Part shown: piece by piece, positions 23,448 to 34,055 of the stretch
Position numbering within the stretch: the first letter of the stretch is position 1
Layout of the letters: every line of letters begins with the position of its first letter
Origin: Variovorax paradoxus
GTDB taxonomy: Bacteria > Pseudomonadota > Gammaproteobacteria > Burkholderiales > Burkholderiaceae_C
Length of the DNA stretch: 64,000 bases
Assembly: GCF_018614955.1 (NCBI RefSeq)
Contig: NZ_JAGGNV010000011.1
Span: 1 to 64,000, forward strand
Direction: 5' to 3'
Position numbers and translations under genes: made by a program
Notes under the pieces: model-generated
The model's database searches: none
Seen by the model: only the letters and a program-made list of their open reading frames with translations
What the model was told of the DNA's origin: nothing

Positions 23448-24176
23448 CTAACAGCCCAGCAGATCCGCCAGCGCGCCGATGTCGCGCGCATGCAGCGTGT
23501 TGTCCGTGCGCGGCGACACGTCCTTGGGCCTGCCCGGCCCGAACTCCTGCGGCCGCTCGATGTAGCCGGTACGCAGGCTGCAGGTGCGCGCGGCGGCCAG
23601 GTCGTCGTGATGCGCTGCCGCGAGCATGACCTGGCTGGGCGTGACGTCGAACACCGCGGCCACGCCGAGGTAGGTGCGCGGATCGGGCTTGTAGGCCTTG
23701 AAGACCTCGGCCGACAGCACGCAATCCCAGGGTAGCCCGGCGTTCTTGGCCATCTCGGTCAGAAGGCCGATGTTGCCGTTGGACAGCGTGCAGATGATGT
23801 ACTTGCGCTTGAGCCGCGCCAGACCTTCCACGGCATCCGGCCAGGCCGGCAGACGGTGCCAGGCCTTGTTCAGTTCGCGCTTGCGCGCCGGTTCCAGCTC
23901 GCCGAGACCGAAGTCGCGCAGCACGACTTCGAGAATGCCCATGTGCAGCTCGTCGAGCAGCGTGAAGCCGCCCTCGCCGGCCGCGAGGCGCTCCATCACG
24001 CTCTTCATTGCGGGCTGGTAGCCGGCGCGCCAGGCCAGCGCGAAGGCGCCGCCGTCGAGGCCCGGCACGATGCGCTCGGCCTCGGCGGCGATGCCGCTGT
24101 ACCAGTCGACGACCGTGCCGAAGACATCGAAGGCGATGACCTTCAGCTCGCCGGCATCGAAATTCTCCGTACTCAT
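23448..24176 (-). CDS. Haloacid dehalogenase type II (HAD superfamily)
   Basis: 242 residues. HAD motif I reads [14 protein letters not shown] (nucleophile Asp about residue 17). Motif II is the Ser/Asn of CTLSNGN, the Lys of motif III lies in [15 protein letters not shown], and motif IV is [12 protein letters not shown] with acidic residues. This matches (S)-2-haloacid dehalogenases, though many family members act on phosphates instead. The start overlaps the eda stop by 4 nt (ATGA, 24173-24176), making it third gene of an edd-eda operon, so a link to sugar-acid by-products is possible. Confidence 0.88.
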   Translation of the reverse strand: MSTENFDAGELKVIAFDVFGTVVDWYSGIAAEAERIVPGLDGGAFALAWRAGYQPAMKSVMERLAAGEGGFTLLDELHMGILEVVLRDFGLGELEPARKRELNKAWHRLPAWPDAVEGLARLKRKYIICTLSNGNIGLLTEMAKNAGLPWDCVLSAEVFKAYKPDPRTYLGVAAVFDVTPSQVMLAAAHHDDLAAARTCSLRTGYIERPQEFGPGRPKDVSPRTDNTLHARDIGALADLLGC

Positions 24177-24804
24177 CGAACCAGCTGGCTGGCCTCGCGT
24201 GCCAGCGCCTCGATGCGCGCCCAGTCGCCGGCCGCGATCGCCTCGGTCGGCACGATCCACGAGCCGCCTACGCAGGCCACGTTGGCGAGTGCGAGGAACT
24301 CGTGCGCATTGGCCGCGGTGATCCCGCCCGTGGGACAGAACTTCACTTCGCCGAAGGGCCCTTGCCAGGCCTTGAGCATCGCAAGGCCGCCGGCCTGCAC
24401 CGCCGGGAAGAACTTGAGTTCGGTGAAACCGTCTTCCTGGGCCAGCATGATTTCGCTGCCGGTCGCCACGCCGGGCAAAAGCGGCAGGCCGAGGTCGTGG
24501 CAGGCTTTGCCCACCGAACGCGTATAGCCCGGGCTGACACCGAACTTGGCGCCGGCTAGCGCCGAAGCCTGCGCATCGGCCGCACTGCGGATCGTGCCGG
24601 CGCCGGGCACGGCCTCGGGCACTTCCTTGGCGATGATCTCGATGCATTCGAGCGCCTCGCGCGTGCGCAGCGTCACTTCGAGCATGCGGATGCCGCCGGC
24701 AACCAGCGCGCGCGCGAGCGGGACCGCGTCCTTGACGTCGTGCAGCACGATCACCGGGATCACGGGGGCGTCGCGCATCACATCGATGGCGGACAGCGTC
24801 GGGT

Positions 24805-24814
<10 letters not shown>
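24173..24814 (-). CDS. eda: KDPG aldolase, Entner-Doudoroff pathway
   Basis: 213 residues. It splits 2-keto-3-deoxy-6-phosphogluconate into pyruvate and glyceraldehyde-3-phosphate. The catalytic Glu is E46 in MLEVTLRT, the Schiff-base Lys K134 in ELKFFPA, and the phosphate loop CPTGGIT. GAGTIRS and GVSPGYT are further family motifs. The gene begins inside the end of edd (10-nt overlap) and its stop overlaps the HAD start, so the three form a tight operon. It is paralogous to dgoA at 12793-13434, which handles the C4 epimer. Confidence 0.95.
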
Positions 24815-26643
<1,829 letters not shown>

Positions 26644-26717
26644 GGGATGTTGTCGCTCTGCCGAAGAGCCGCCTTCAAGGGTGACGGCTCGAAGGTGCAT
26701 GGTACCAAGCCGGAATG

Positions 26718-26744
26718 AAAAAGGCCCGGGCGAGCCGGGCTTTT
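26718..26744 (-). terminator. Rho-independent terminator after the OmpA-type gene
   Basis: An A-run, a GC stem (GCCCGG pairing CCGGGC around GCGAG) and a T-run form a near-symmetric terminator with one bulged G. It lies 32 nt past the stop of the reverse-strand OmpA-family gene and isolates it from edd. Confidence 0.75.
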
Positions 26745-26775
26745 CACCATGAGAAGCTCGCGCTCAGTCTCGCGC

Positions 26776-27294
26776 TCAATCGATGAGCTTGACCTCGACG
26801 CGGCGCGCCTCGGCGTCGTTGCCCGAACCGGTCGTCACTGCGGGCTTCTTCAGCTCGACCTTGTCGGCCGGCACGCCGAGCCCGGTCAGCACGTTGCGCA
26901 CCATCTCGGCACGCCTCTGCGCGAGCTGTTCGTTGAGCCCCCCATCGCCGGAGGTGTCATGGAAGCCCGAGATCACCGCCTTGCGCCCGCCCTCGACGCC
27001 CTTGATCACCGTGGCCAGGGCCCCTGCCGCGCCGGGGGCCAGATCGGCGCTGCCGGTGGCGAAATAGAAGTTCACGACCCCGCCCTGCACGCGAATGCTG
27101 GCGCCATCGGGGATCACGACCGCCACGGTTTCGGTCAGGATCTCCACCATGGACGCCGCGGGCTTTGCGCCCGCCTTGTGGCTCTGCGTGTAGAGCACGA
27201 TCCCGATCACGAAAAAGATCACCAGCGCGATCAGCGCGAGCACGAAGGCAAGAATGAAGTTCTGCTGGCTGTCGTCGTCGGCTATGCCTGCCAT
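26776..27294 (-). CDS. Small inner-membrane-anchored OmpA family protein
   Basis: 172 residues. A single hydrophobic segment (about 12-34, NFILAFVLALIALVIFFVIG) anchors it with a short cytoplasmic N-terminus. A periplasmic OmpA/MotB-type peptidoglycan-binding domain follows from about residue 72, with VVNFYFATGSADLAPG, SGFHDTSGD and NEQLAQRRAEMVRNVL. The topology resembles MotB or a peptidoglycan tether rather than an outer-membrane porin. No partner gene is adjacent. It is transcribed alone and followed by a terminator. Confidence 0.85.
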   Translation of the reverse strand: MAGIADDDSQQNFILAFVLALIALVIFFVIGIVLYTQSHKAGAKPAASMVEILTETVAVVIPDGASIRVQGGVVNFYFATGSADLAPGAAGALATVIKGVEGGRKAVISGFHDTSGDGGLNEQLAQRRAEMVRNVLTGLGVPADKVELKKPAVTTGSGNDAEARRVEVKLID

Positions 27295-27393
27295 GGGTCG
27301 GTCTCCGTAGGAAAGCGGTCGGTAAATAATGGTGCGGTGAACCATGACCGTGAAATTGTAGGTGGCGACCCCGGCCCGCCCGGTTTGGACCCC

Positions 27394-28068
27394 ATGCCCA
27401 AACCGCTGCGCGACCCGAAACCGATGCTCGACCGCGTGATCGCCGAATGGGGCGGCCACCAGGATCTCTGGGTGTTCGGCTACGGCTCGCTGATCTGGCG
27501 CCCCGAGTTCGGCTTCATCGAGCGGCACCCCGCGCGGGTGCACGGCTGGCATCGGGCGCTGAAGATGTGGAGCCGCATCAATCGCGGAACGGTCGAGAAT
27601 CCGGGCCTGGTGTTCGGCCTGCTCTCGGGCGGCAGTTGCCGCGGCATGGTGTTCCGCGTGGCCGCAGCCGATGGGCTCGAAACGCTGGGCCGGCTCTGGC
27701 TGCGCGAGATGCCGACCGGCGTCTACGACCCCCGATGGCTCGATTGCGAGACCCCGCACGGATCGGTGCGCGCCTTGGCCTTCACCTTGTCGCGGCGCAG
27801 TCCCAACTTCACCGGCAACCTCGACGACGAGCGCTACCGCCACATCTTCAACAGTGCGGTCGGCCGCTATGGCAGTTCTCTGGACTATGCGCAGCAGACC
27901 CTGCTCGAACTGCAGCGCCATGCGATCCACGATGCAGCGCTGGCGCGCCTGATCAGGTTGGCCGAGGCCAAGCTGTCGGCGCAGGCCGATTGCGGCGAAG
28001 GTCCCGCTCCGGTATACCCTGCGGCCTCTTCTCTCGATTCTTCTTCCCGTTCTTCATCCAAGGAGTAG
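27394..28068 (+). CDS. ChaC-like gamma-glutamylcyclotransferase
   Basis: 224 residues. The substrate loop FGYGSLIWRPEF (about 28-39) and the catalytic Glu in LWLREMPTGVYDPRW (about 115) define the ChaC/GCG family, which cleaves glutathione to 5-oxoproline and Cys-Gly in the cytoplasm. The Ser-rich C-terminal tail (SSLDSSSRSSSKE) is dispensable-looking and its codons supply the AAGGAG ribosome site for the SOD gene 2 nt downstream. Start 27394 follows the divergent gap. The longer frame to 26749 runs antisense to the OmpA-type gene and is rejected. Confidence 0.88.
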   Translation: MPKPLRDPKPMLDRVIAEWGGHQDLWVFGYGSLIWRPEFGFIERHPARVHGWHRALKMWSRINRGTVENPGLVFGLLSGGSCRGMVFRVAAADGLETLGRLWLREMPTGVYDPRWLDCETPHGSVRALAFTLSRRSPNFTGNLDDERYRHIFNSAVGRYGSSLDYAQQTLLELQRHAIHDAALARLIRLAEAKLSAQADCGEGPAPVYPAASSLDSSSRSSSKE

Positions 28069-28070
28069 CC

Positions 28071-28610
28071 ATGTCCTCTCGTCTGATCGTCCCCACCCTT
28101 GCCGTCGCCGCGGTGAGCCTGCTCGCCGGCTGCGGCGCCATGATGGGGTCCAAGGCGAGCGCCAGCGCCGCGCTGGCGCCGACCGCGGCGATCACGCCGA
28201 ATCCGACCACGGGCAACGTGACCTTCACCGCACTCGACCATGGCGTGCGCGTGGCCGGCGAGCTGCGCGGCTTCGTGCCGGGCACGGAACACGGCTTCCA
28301 CATCCACGAGAAGGGCGACTGCGGCGACAACGGCAATGCCTCGGGCGGCCACTTCAATCCCGCCGGCGGCACGCACGGCAAGTTCAGCGCGCCCGGCAGC
28401 CATGCGGGCGAGCTGCCGAGCCTGGTGGCCGATGCGAGCGGCGTGGCACGCTTCAGTGTCGACGTGCATTCCATCTCGCTCGCCGACGGCGCGGCCAACA
28501 ACGTGGTCGGCCGCGCGCTCGTGGTTCACCGCGACCGCGACGACTTCACCTCGCAGCCGGCCGGCAACTCCGGCCCGCGCATCGCCTGCGCGCTGATCAC
28601 GAGGCGCTGA
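28071..28610 (+). CDS. Cu/Zn superoxide dismutase-like lipoprotein
   Basis: 179 residues. Lipobox LLAGC (Cys 21) places it on a periplasmic membrane face. Copper and zinc ligands are seen in GFHIHEKGDC, GGHFNPAGGTHG and ALVVHRDRDD, with the pair of cysteines (GDC and IACAL) that forms the structural disulfide. It dismutates periplasmic superoxide. The ribosome site AAGGAG sits in the last codons of the ChaC gene, so the two are coupled. The last 14 nt overlap the end of the convergent MobA-like gene. Confidence 0.92.
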   Translation: MSSRLIVPTLAVAAVSLLAGCGAMMGSKASASAALAPTAAITPNPTTGNVTFTALDHGVRVAGELRGFVPGTEHGFHIHEKGDCGDNGNASGGHFNPAGGTHGKFSAPGSHAGELPSLVADASGVARFSVDVHSISLADGAANNVVGRALVVHRDRDDFTSQPAGNSGPRIACALITRR

Positions 28611-29160
28611 GCCGCGCCGCCAGCAGCGCCTCGGCGCGCGCGAGTTCGGCGGGCGTGTCGATGTCGGTCAGGATGCCGATGTCGTCGACTTCGATCTCCG
28701 CCACTGCATGGGCTTCCCGCAGCGCGCGCAGCACCGGCGCCGCGCCCAGGTTGCCCGACAGCGCCGCGAGCAGCGGCTTGCAGGCCGCGGCAAAGCCGAC
28801 CGGATGTCCGCGTTCGCCGCGGCGCTGCGGCTGAACCGCCTGCACGGGATCGACGAGCGCCCGCGCCACGGCTTGCAAGGTCGATGGCAGCACCAGCGGG
28901 AGATCGCCGGGCAGGATCAGCCAGCCCGCGGCATCGGCCGTGGCCCGCACCGCGGCCGCGATCGAATCGCCCATGCCGGGATGGCCCGCATCCTCCAGAT
29001 GCCACGGCAGGCCGCTGGCGCGCACGGCGGCCAGCGTGTGCTCCAGCACCGTCCGGCCCGCGAGCGGCGCCTGCAGCTTGGCGTCGCTGCCGCCGGCGGC
29101 GCGAAAGCGCTCGCCGCGGCCCGAGGCGAGCACAATGACGATGGGCGGTCGAGGATTCAT
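28597..29160 (-). CDS. MobA/MocA-like nucleotidyltransferase
   Basis: 187 residues. The nucleotide-binding start [17 protein letters not shown] (about 8-24) and [15 protein letters not shown] match the MobA/IspD-type NTP transferase fold. In MocA-type proteins these load CTP or GTP onto molybdopterin. The G-x-G-x-R-F version with Lys further on fits MocA better than MobA. No molybdoenzyme gene lies near, so the substrate is inferred from the family. It converges with and overlaps the SOD gene by 14 nt. Start [10 protein letters not shown] is chosen over an upstream in-frame ATG in the pdxH promoter. Confidence 0.8.
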   Translation of the reverse strand: MNPRPPIVIVLASGRGERFRAAGGSDAKLQAPLAGRTVLEHTLAAVRASGLPWHLEDAGHPGMGDSIAAAVRATADAAGWLILPGDLPLVLPSTLQAVARALVDPVQAVQPQRRGERGHPVGFAAACKPLLAALSGNLGAAPVLRALREAHAVAEIEVDDIGILTDIDTPAELARAEALLAARLSAS

Positions 29161-29200
29161 GCGCCCAGTATCCCCTCTTCGCATGCGCAACAATGCGACC

Positions 29201-29848
29201 ATGAATTCCCCCAAAGAAGCGCTGGCCGCGCTGCGCAAGAGCTACGAGCGCGCCGAACTCGACGAAGCCAGCAGCGCATCCGATCCCCTGCTCCAGTTCG
29301 AGCGCTGGCTCGCCGAAGCGATCGACGCGCAACTGCCCGAGCCCAACGCGATGACGCTGGCCACCGTCGGCGGCGACCTGCGGCCATCGACGCGCATCGT
29401 GCTGATCAAGGGCTACGACGCGCGCGGCATCGTCTGGTACACCAACTACAAGAGCCGCAAAGGCCAGGAGCTCGCCGGCAATCCCTGGGCCGCGCTGCAG
29501 TTCCACTGGGTCGAGCTCGAGCGCGTGGTGCGCATCGAGGGCCGGGTCGAGAAGGTCGATGCGGCCGAGAGCGATGCCTACTTCGCGAGCCGCCCGCTCG
29601 ACTCGCGCATCGGCGCCTGGGCGAGCCCGCAGAGCGAGGTGATCCGCGGCCGCGAGGTGCTGGTGAAGAACGCCGCCATCGAGGCCGCCCGGCACCTGCT
29701 CTCGCCGCCCCGCCCGCCGCACTGGGGCGGCTACCGCCTGGCGCCCGACCGCTGGGAGTTCTGGCAAGGCCGCAAGAGCCGGCTGCACGACCGCTTGCGC
29801 TACCGGCGAGAAGATGGCGCCTGGGTGCGCGAGCGCTTGGCCCCCTGA
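29201..29848 (+). CDS. pdxH: Pyridoxamine 5'-phosphate oxidase
   Basis: 215 residues. It makes pyridoxal-5'-phosphate from pyridoxine- or pyridoxamine-phosphate using FMN. FMN-binding segments are [32 protein letters not shown] and [16 protein letters not shown], each short family motifs. The C-terminal [20 protein letters not shown] and the terminal RLAP are the characteristic PNPO ending. The start at 29201 gives the family-typical N-terminus. An in-frame ATG at 29183 is possible. It faces the MobA-like gene across 40 nt. Confidence 0.95.
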   Translation: MNSPKEALAALRKSYERAELDEASSASDPLLQFERWLAEAIDAQLPEPNAMTLATVGGDLRPSTRIVLIKGYDARGIVWYTNYKSRKGQELAGNPWAALQFHWVELERVVRIEGRVEKVDAAESDAYFASRPLDSRIGAWASPQSEVIRGREVLVKNAAIEAARHLLSPPRPPHWGGYRLAPDRWEFWQGRKSRLHDRLRYRREDGAWVRERLAP

Positions 29849-29860
29849 GCCAATCCTGCC

Positions 29861-30808
29861 TCAGAGCCTGCCAGCGAGAGGGATCACGATCGACAGCGTG
29901 ACCAGCGCCAGCGCGGTGGACACCGCCACGCTGGCAGTCACCAGGTCTTCCGCCGTCTTGTAGCGCTGCGAAAAAAGAAACACGTTGGCGCCGATCGGCA
30001 GCGCCGCGGCCACCACCATCACCTGCAGCGGCAACCCGCGCAAGCCCAGCAGCCAGCCGAGCCCCGCCACCAGCAGCGGGTGCGCCACGTTCTTGACCAG
30101 CGCCTGCGCCAGCGCGCCGCGCCAGTGGGTGCCGATGGGCGTGAATGCGAGCGTGATGCCGACCATGACCAGCGCGATCGGCCCGAAGGCCTGCCCGAGC
30201 AGCGCGATCGGCTTGTCGATCACCTCGGGCATCGCCCAGCCGGTCTGCGCGAACAGCAAGCCGGCGATGATCGGCAGCGGCACCGGATGGACGATGGCGT
30301 TGTAGAACGCGCGGCCCAGCGTGTGCAGGATCGGCGGTCGTTCGGCGCCGCTCGCGCTCGCGTTCTCATGGACGACTGCGAGTTCGAGCACCAGCGTGGC
30401 GCTGGTCAGGAGCACCAGCGAATGCAGCGAGATCAGCGTCAGCAGCACCACCATGCCCTCGGGGCCGAAGGCCAGGCCGATCAGCGCGATGCCGATCATC
30501 ACGGTGTTGCTGAAGGTGTTGGCGAGCGCGAGCACGGCCGCGGTGCGGTTGAAGCCGCGCCACAGCAAGGTGGCCGCGAAGATCAGGCCGGCCGCGAGAA
30601 AGTAGGCCGCGACCGGCTTGAGGCTCAGTTGCTCGACGTGCACCGTGCTCATCGCGCGGAACAGCAGCGCCGGGGCGAGCAGCAGGAAGATCAGGTTCGA
30701 CAGGTCCCGCACCGCGCCGCCGCCGACCCAGCCCCGCCGCCCTGCCAGGAAGCCCGCAGCGATGAGCAGGACAACGGGCAGCAGCGACGAGAGGACCGAT
30801 GAATTCAT
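29861..30808 (-). CDS. AEC family transporter (auxin efflux carrier-like)
   Basis: 315 residues with about ten membrane helices arranged as two five-helix halves, ending in short loops. The segments FLLLAPALLFRAMS, ALANTFSNTVMIGIALIG and AAALPIGANVFLFSQRY are the Asn/Pro-containing crossover regions of the AEC family. Members export or import malonate, malate and other small acids. The substrate here is unknown. It converges with pdxH 12 nt away and stands downstream of nothing on its strand but the promoter region near 30810. Confidence 0.88.
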   Translation of the reverse strand: MNSSVLSSLLPVVLLIAAGFLAGRRGWVGGGAVRDLSNLIFLLLAPALLFRAMSTVHVEQLSLKPVAAYFLAAGLIFAATLLWRGFNRTAAVLALANTFSNTVMIGIALIGLAFGPEGMVVLLTLISLHSLVLLTSATLVLELAVVHENASASGAERPPILHTLGRAFYNAIVHPVPLPIIAGLLFAQTGWAMPEVIDKPIALLGQAFGPIALVMVGITLAFTPIGTHWRGALAQALVKNVAHPLLVAGLGWLLGLRGLPLQVMVVAAALPIGANVFLFSQRYKTAEDLVTASVAVSTALALVTLSIVIPLAGRL

Positions 30809-30839
30809 CGGCGGCGAGCATACAGGGCCCCCTTCGACC

Positions 30840-32921
30840 TTAGAACGTCGCGCGCAACCCGACCTTCAAGGTACGCCCCGGCAAGGGCGCATCCGGGAAC
30901 GCCGTCGTGGTCAGGATCGAGGTCGCGCTGTAGGCCAGCTTGTTCGTGAGGTTGTCGATGCGCGCATACCAGGTGAGGTTGGTGCGCTGCACCTTCATGC
31001 GGTAGGTGAGCGCCGCATTCCACAAAGTGAAGGCGTCGGTCTCGCGGGCGCCGATGCTCGGCACCCTGCGCTGGGCCGCGTAATGGTCGAAGCCCAGGCG
31101 CGCGGTCCACGGCCCGTTGCCGTAGGCCAGCGTGGCACCCGCGCGCGCCGGCGAGATGCGCGGCAGCGGCTCGCCGGTGTCGGTGTTCTTCGCCCGCACC
31201 AGGTCGGCGCGCCATTCGAGGTCCAGCGTGGAGCCGTCGGCCGCACGCGAGAAGCCGTCGGTGCCCAGGAGGCGCAGGTTGCCGTTGGCCTCGATGCCGG
31301 TGAAGCGGGCGCGCACGCCGCGGTAGACGAACTCGTCCACCACGTCGGGGAACACCAGGCCTTCGTCGGTTTCCACCGGGCCCGGGTTGATCTCGCCGTC
31401 TTCGCCTCGCGCGTTGCCCGAGGCTGTGAGCCCGATGTAGTTGCGGAAACGCGTGACATAGGCATTCACGCGCGCGCTGTTGGCGCCGGACTTCCATTGC
31501 GCGCCGAGATCGAAGCCGACCGACTTCTCCTTCTGCAGGTTCGGATCGCCGACCTCCCAGGCCGCGGTCGCGACGTGCGGGCCGTTGGCGAAGAGTTCGT
31601 AGTCCTTGGGCGCGCGCTCGGTGTAGGCGAGGTTCGAGGTCAGCTGCCACTGCGGCGCCAGGTTGACCAGCGCGCCGAAGGCTGCACTGCCCGGGTTGAA
31701 CTTGCGCTCGCCGACCGCGAAGCGCGTGATCGCCGGATCCTCCGGATAGCCGAACGAACGCACCCTCACCTGCTCGGTGCGCGCGCCGAAGCTCAGGCGG
31801 CCCCACGAGGTACCGAGCTCTTCATGCAGGAACAAGGCGCGCGCGCGCGTGCGGCTGTGCGGCGCGAAGGCCTCCTCGCCGACGGCGGCGAAGTCGCTGC
31901 TTTCGTTGGTGAAGCCGATCACGCCCTCCACGCCGCCGATCTTCTGGTGGCGTGCCTCGATGCGCAGGTCGTCGCTCTTGTTGGAGAACACGGTGCCGGT
32001 CTCCGAGCCCTCGAACTCGGTGTGGCGATAGTCGGTGCGGCTCAGCTTGCCGTGGATGCTGGTGAAGAAGCCGCCCGGCCGCCATTCGCCCTCGAGCGCA
32101 TAGCGGTCGGATTTCATCCTGATGGTGACGTCGTCCTCCGCCACCGTGCCGTAGTCGCTGCGGTAGGTGCTGGCCGAAGCGCCGATCCAGCCCTGGTCGA
32201 AGAACAGGCTGCCGCCGACCGCGCCGCCGTGCGCCTGGTTGGCCGAGTTGCAGATCTTGCGCGCCAGGCCGGGCCGGCGCGGGCTCTCGCAGCCGAGCTC
32301 GATCGGCACCGAGGTGTCGTCGGCATCGCGATTGAAGGCATCCACGTGCAGCGCATAACGGTTGTTGCCGCCCTCCAGCACCACGCCGCCGCTCTTCTCG
32401 CGGTTGCCGGTCGCGTAACCGAGGTCGGCGCGGCCGCCGAAGCCGTCGATCGGCTCGCTCGGGATGCGGTTGTCGATCACGTTGACCACGCCGCCGACGG
32501 CGCTGCCGCCGTACTGCAGCGCCGAAGGGCCGCGCAGCACCTCGACGCGTTCGGTGACGAGCGCATCGACCGGCACCGCGTGGTCGTAGCTCAGTGCCGA
32601 GGCGTCGGGTGCCGCACCACCGTTCTGCAGGATGCGGATGCGATCCCCGTCCTGGCCGCGGATCGAAGGCCGGCTTGCGTTGGGCCCGAAGTAGCTGCTG
32701 CTGACGCCCGGCAGGCCGTTGAGGGTTTCGCCGAGCGTGGATTGGGAACGCAAGAGCAGCCTGTCGCCGGACAGCGTCGTGGTGGGCGCGATCAGGTCGG
32801 TGGCGCCAAGCGGGTTGCCGGTGACGGTGACCTCGGGCAATGAGGCTTGCGCCCAGACGGCGACGGACGAAAGGGAAAGAACGGCAACGCCGATGGCGTT
32901 GCGCCGGAAATGGGATGACAT
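30840..32921 (-). CDS. TonB-dependent outer-membrane receptor, ZnuD-like
   Basis: 693 residues. Signal peptide MSSHFRRNAIGVAVLSLSSVAVWAQA leads to a plug domain with LPEVTVTGNP (TonB box region), LNGLPGVSSSYFGPNASRPSIRGQDGDRI split as plug motifs, and VEVLRGPSALQYGGSAVGGVVNVID. A 22-strand barrel follows and ends with aromatic Phe (LKVGLRATF). The plug and the small partner upstream resemble zinc receptors of the ZnuD group, but the His-rich loops of ZnuD are absent. Iron or another chelate cannot be excluded. There is no Fur or Zur box I can define. Confidence 0.88.
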   Translation of the reverse strand: MSSHFRRNAIGVAVLSLSSVAVWAQASLPEVTVTGNPLGATDLIAPTTTLSGDRLLLRSQSTLGETLNGLPGVSSSYFGPNASRPSIRGQDGDRIRILQNGGAAPDASALSYDHAVPVDALVTERVEVLRGPSALQYGGSAVGGVVNVIDNRIPSEPIDGFGGRADLGYATGNREKSGGVVLEGGNNRYALHVDAFNRDADDTSVPIELGCESPRRPGLARKICNSANQAHGGAVGGSLFFDQGWIGASASTYRSDYGTVAEDDVTIRMKSDRYALEGEWRPGGFFTSIHGKLSRTDYRHTEFEGSETGTVFSNKSDDLRIEARHQKIGGVEGVIGFTNESSDFAAVGEEAFAPHSRTRARALFLHEELGTSWGRLSFGARTEQVRVRSFGYPEDPAITRFAVGERKFNPGSAAFGALVNLAPQWQLTSNLAYTERAPKDYELFANGPHVATAAWEVGDPNLQKEKSVGFDLGAQWKSGANSARVNAYVTRFRNYIGLTASGNARGEDGEINPGPVETDEGLVFPDVVDEFVYRGVRARFTGIEANGNLRLLGTDGFSRAADGSTLDLEWRADLVRAKNTDTGEPLPRISPARAGATLAYGNGPWTARLGFDHYAAQRRVPSIGARETDAFTLWNAALTYRMKVQRTNLTWYARIDNLTNKLAYSATSILTTTAFPDAPLPGRTLKVGLRATF

Positions 32922-33001
32922 GTTGGAACACTCGTTGAATCGATGAAAGACCGGCCGCAGCCCGCGAAAAGCGGGTGCAGCTGTCGGTCGGCAAGGCGGA
33001 T

Positions 33002-33385
33002 TCAGCGAGCGGAAGGCGGGCCGCGCGCGTCGAACAGCGCGACCCAGCGGGCGAGTGCTTCGCCCTCGAGATAGGCAAAGGTGGCCGCCGGCAGCATGAC
33101 CGGCAGCAGGAGGGCCGGCACGCAGAGCGCGGCCGGGCCGTGGGACAACTGGTCGTAGAGCCGGCAATCGGCATCGCTGTGATCGCCGAAAAGCGCGGCC
33201 AGCCCATGAGACCCATGGTCCGCCTCGCCGGCATGGACAGACTCAACCGAATGCACATGCGCAGGCGCCGCAAGCGGGCTATGGATCGTGCGGTGCACGA
33301 GCCCCAGCGTCGTCGCGAACCACAAGGCGAGCGCCAGCACGCACAGCATGGCGCGCGCTCGGATCGGGTGGCGTGCAAGGCGCAT
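33002..33385 (-). CDS. Small exported DUF2946-like protein upstream of TonB receptor
   Basis: 127 residues. Hydrophobic leader ARAMLCVLALALWFATTLGLVH is followed by a His-rich stretch (HSVESVHAGEADHGSHG), then DCRLYDQLSHGPAALCVPALLLP and a second hydrophobic segment. The CRLYDQLSHG motif recurs in DUF2946-like proteins found beside metal-uptake receptors. It probably binds a metal in the periplasm. Its stop is 81 nt ahead of the receptor start, so the two are likely cotranscribed. No experimental function is known to me. Confidence 0.7.
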   Translation of the reverse strand: MRLARHPIRARAMLCVLALALWFATTLGLVHRTIHSPLAAPAHVHSVESVHAGEADHGSHGLAALFGDHSDADCRLYDQLSHGPAALCVPALLLPVMLPAATFAYLEGEALARWVALFDARGPPSAR

Positions 33386-33399
33386 GAAGGAAAAGAAGC

Positions 33400-33954
33400 T
33401 CAAGTCTTCTTGACCCGCGCCGCGAAGGTCTTCTGGAACTTCTCGACCTTCGGCCCGACCACGAAGGCGCAATAGCCCTGGTTCGGGTTGTTCAGGAAGT
33501 AGTCTTGGTGGTAGGCCTCGGCGGTCGAGTAGTTGGCCAGCGGCTTCACCTCGGTCACGATCGGCGCGCGGTAGGTCTTGCTGGCCTCGATCTCGCGGAT
33601 CACCTCTTCGGTCACCTGCTTCTGGGCGTCGCTCTCGTAGTAGATGCCGCTGCGGTACTGCGTGCCGACGTCGTTGCCCTGCCGGTCGGGCGTCGTCGGA
33701 TCGTGGACGACGAAGAAGATCTCGAGGATCTCGCGCAGCGTGATCTGCTGCGGATCGAATTCCAGTTTGACTACTTCGGCATGACCGGTGCGCCCGGTGC
33801 AGACCTGTTCGTAGCTCGGGTTGACGGTCTCGCCGTTGCTGTAGCCCGACTCGACATCCGTCACGCCCTGGACGCGGTCGAACACCGCCTCGGTGCACCA
33901 GAAGCAGCCGCCGCCCAGCACGATGGTTTCGGTTTGCGGTGAAGGCGTGGACAT
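33400..33954 (-). CDS. msrA: Peptide methionine-S-sulfoxide reductase A
   Basis: 184 residues. It reduces Met-(S)-sulfoxide. The catalytic motif is GGGCFWCTEAVF with nucleophile C17. Further family segments are GYSNGETVNPSYEQVCTGRTGHAEVV, split as GYSNG and TGRTGHAE, then DVGTQYRSGIYY and NPNQGYCAFVV holding a resolving Cys. The start at 33954 gives the usual short leader. An in-frame ATG at 33990 overlaps the promoter side. There is no signal peptide, so it is cytoplasmic. It is 14 nt upstream of the small DUF2946-like gene, possibly in one operon with it and the receptor. Confidence 0.95.
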   Translation of the reverse strand: MSTPSPQTETIVLGGGCFWCTEAVFDRVQGVTDVESGYSNGETVNPSYEQVCTGRTGHAEVVKLEFDPQQITLREILEIFFVVHDPTTPDRQGNDVGTQYRSGIYYESDAQKQVTEEVIREIEASKTYRAPIVTEVKPLANYSTAEAYHQDYFLNNPNQGYCAFVVGPKVEKFQKTFAARVKKT

Positions 33955-34028
33955 GGAAGCTCCGGCGGTGGAAATTGGCGAACCCCGCATTGTCGCGGCT
34001 TGACGGGCCCAGGCACGCTCACTACATT

Positions 34029-34042
34029 ACTAACCCGTCAGT
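34029..34042. promoter_or_regulatory. Putative TetR operator of the RND pump operon
   Basis: ACTAACCCGTCAGT is an imperfect dyad (ACTAAC against GTCAGT) within TTACTAACCCGTCAGTCATT, 14 nt before the TetR start. The TTAC-TAAC/GTCAGT form is common upstream of TetR-RND operons in Burkholderiales. Confidence 0.6.
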
Positions 34043-34055
34043 CATTAAGAAATCG

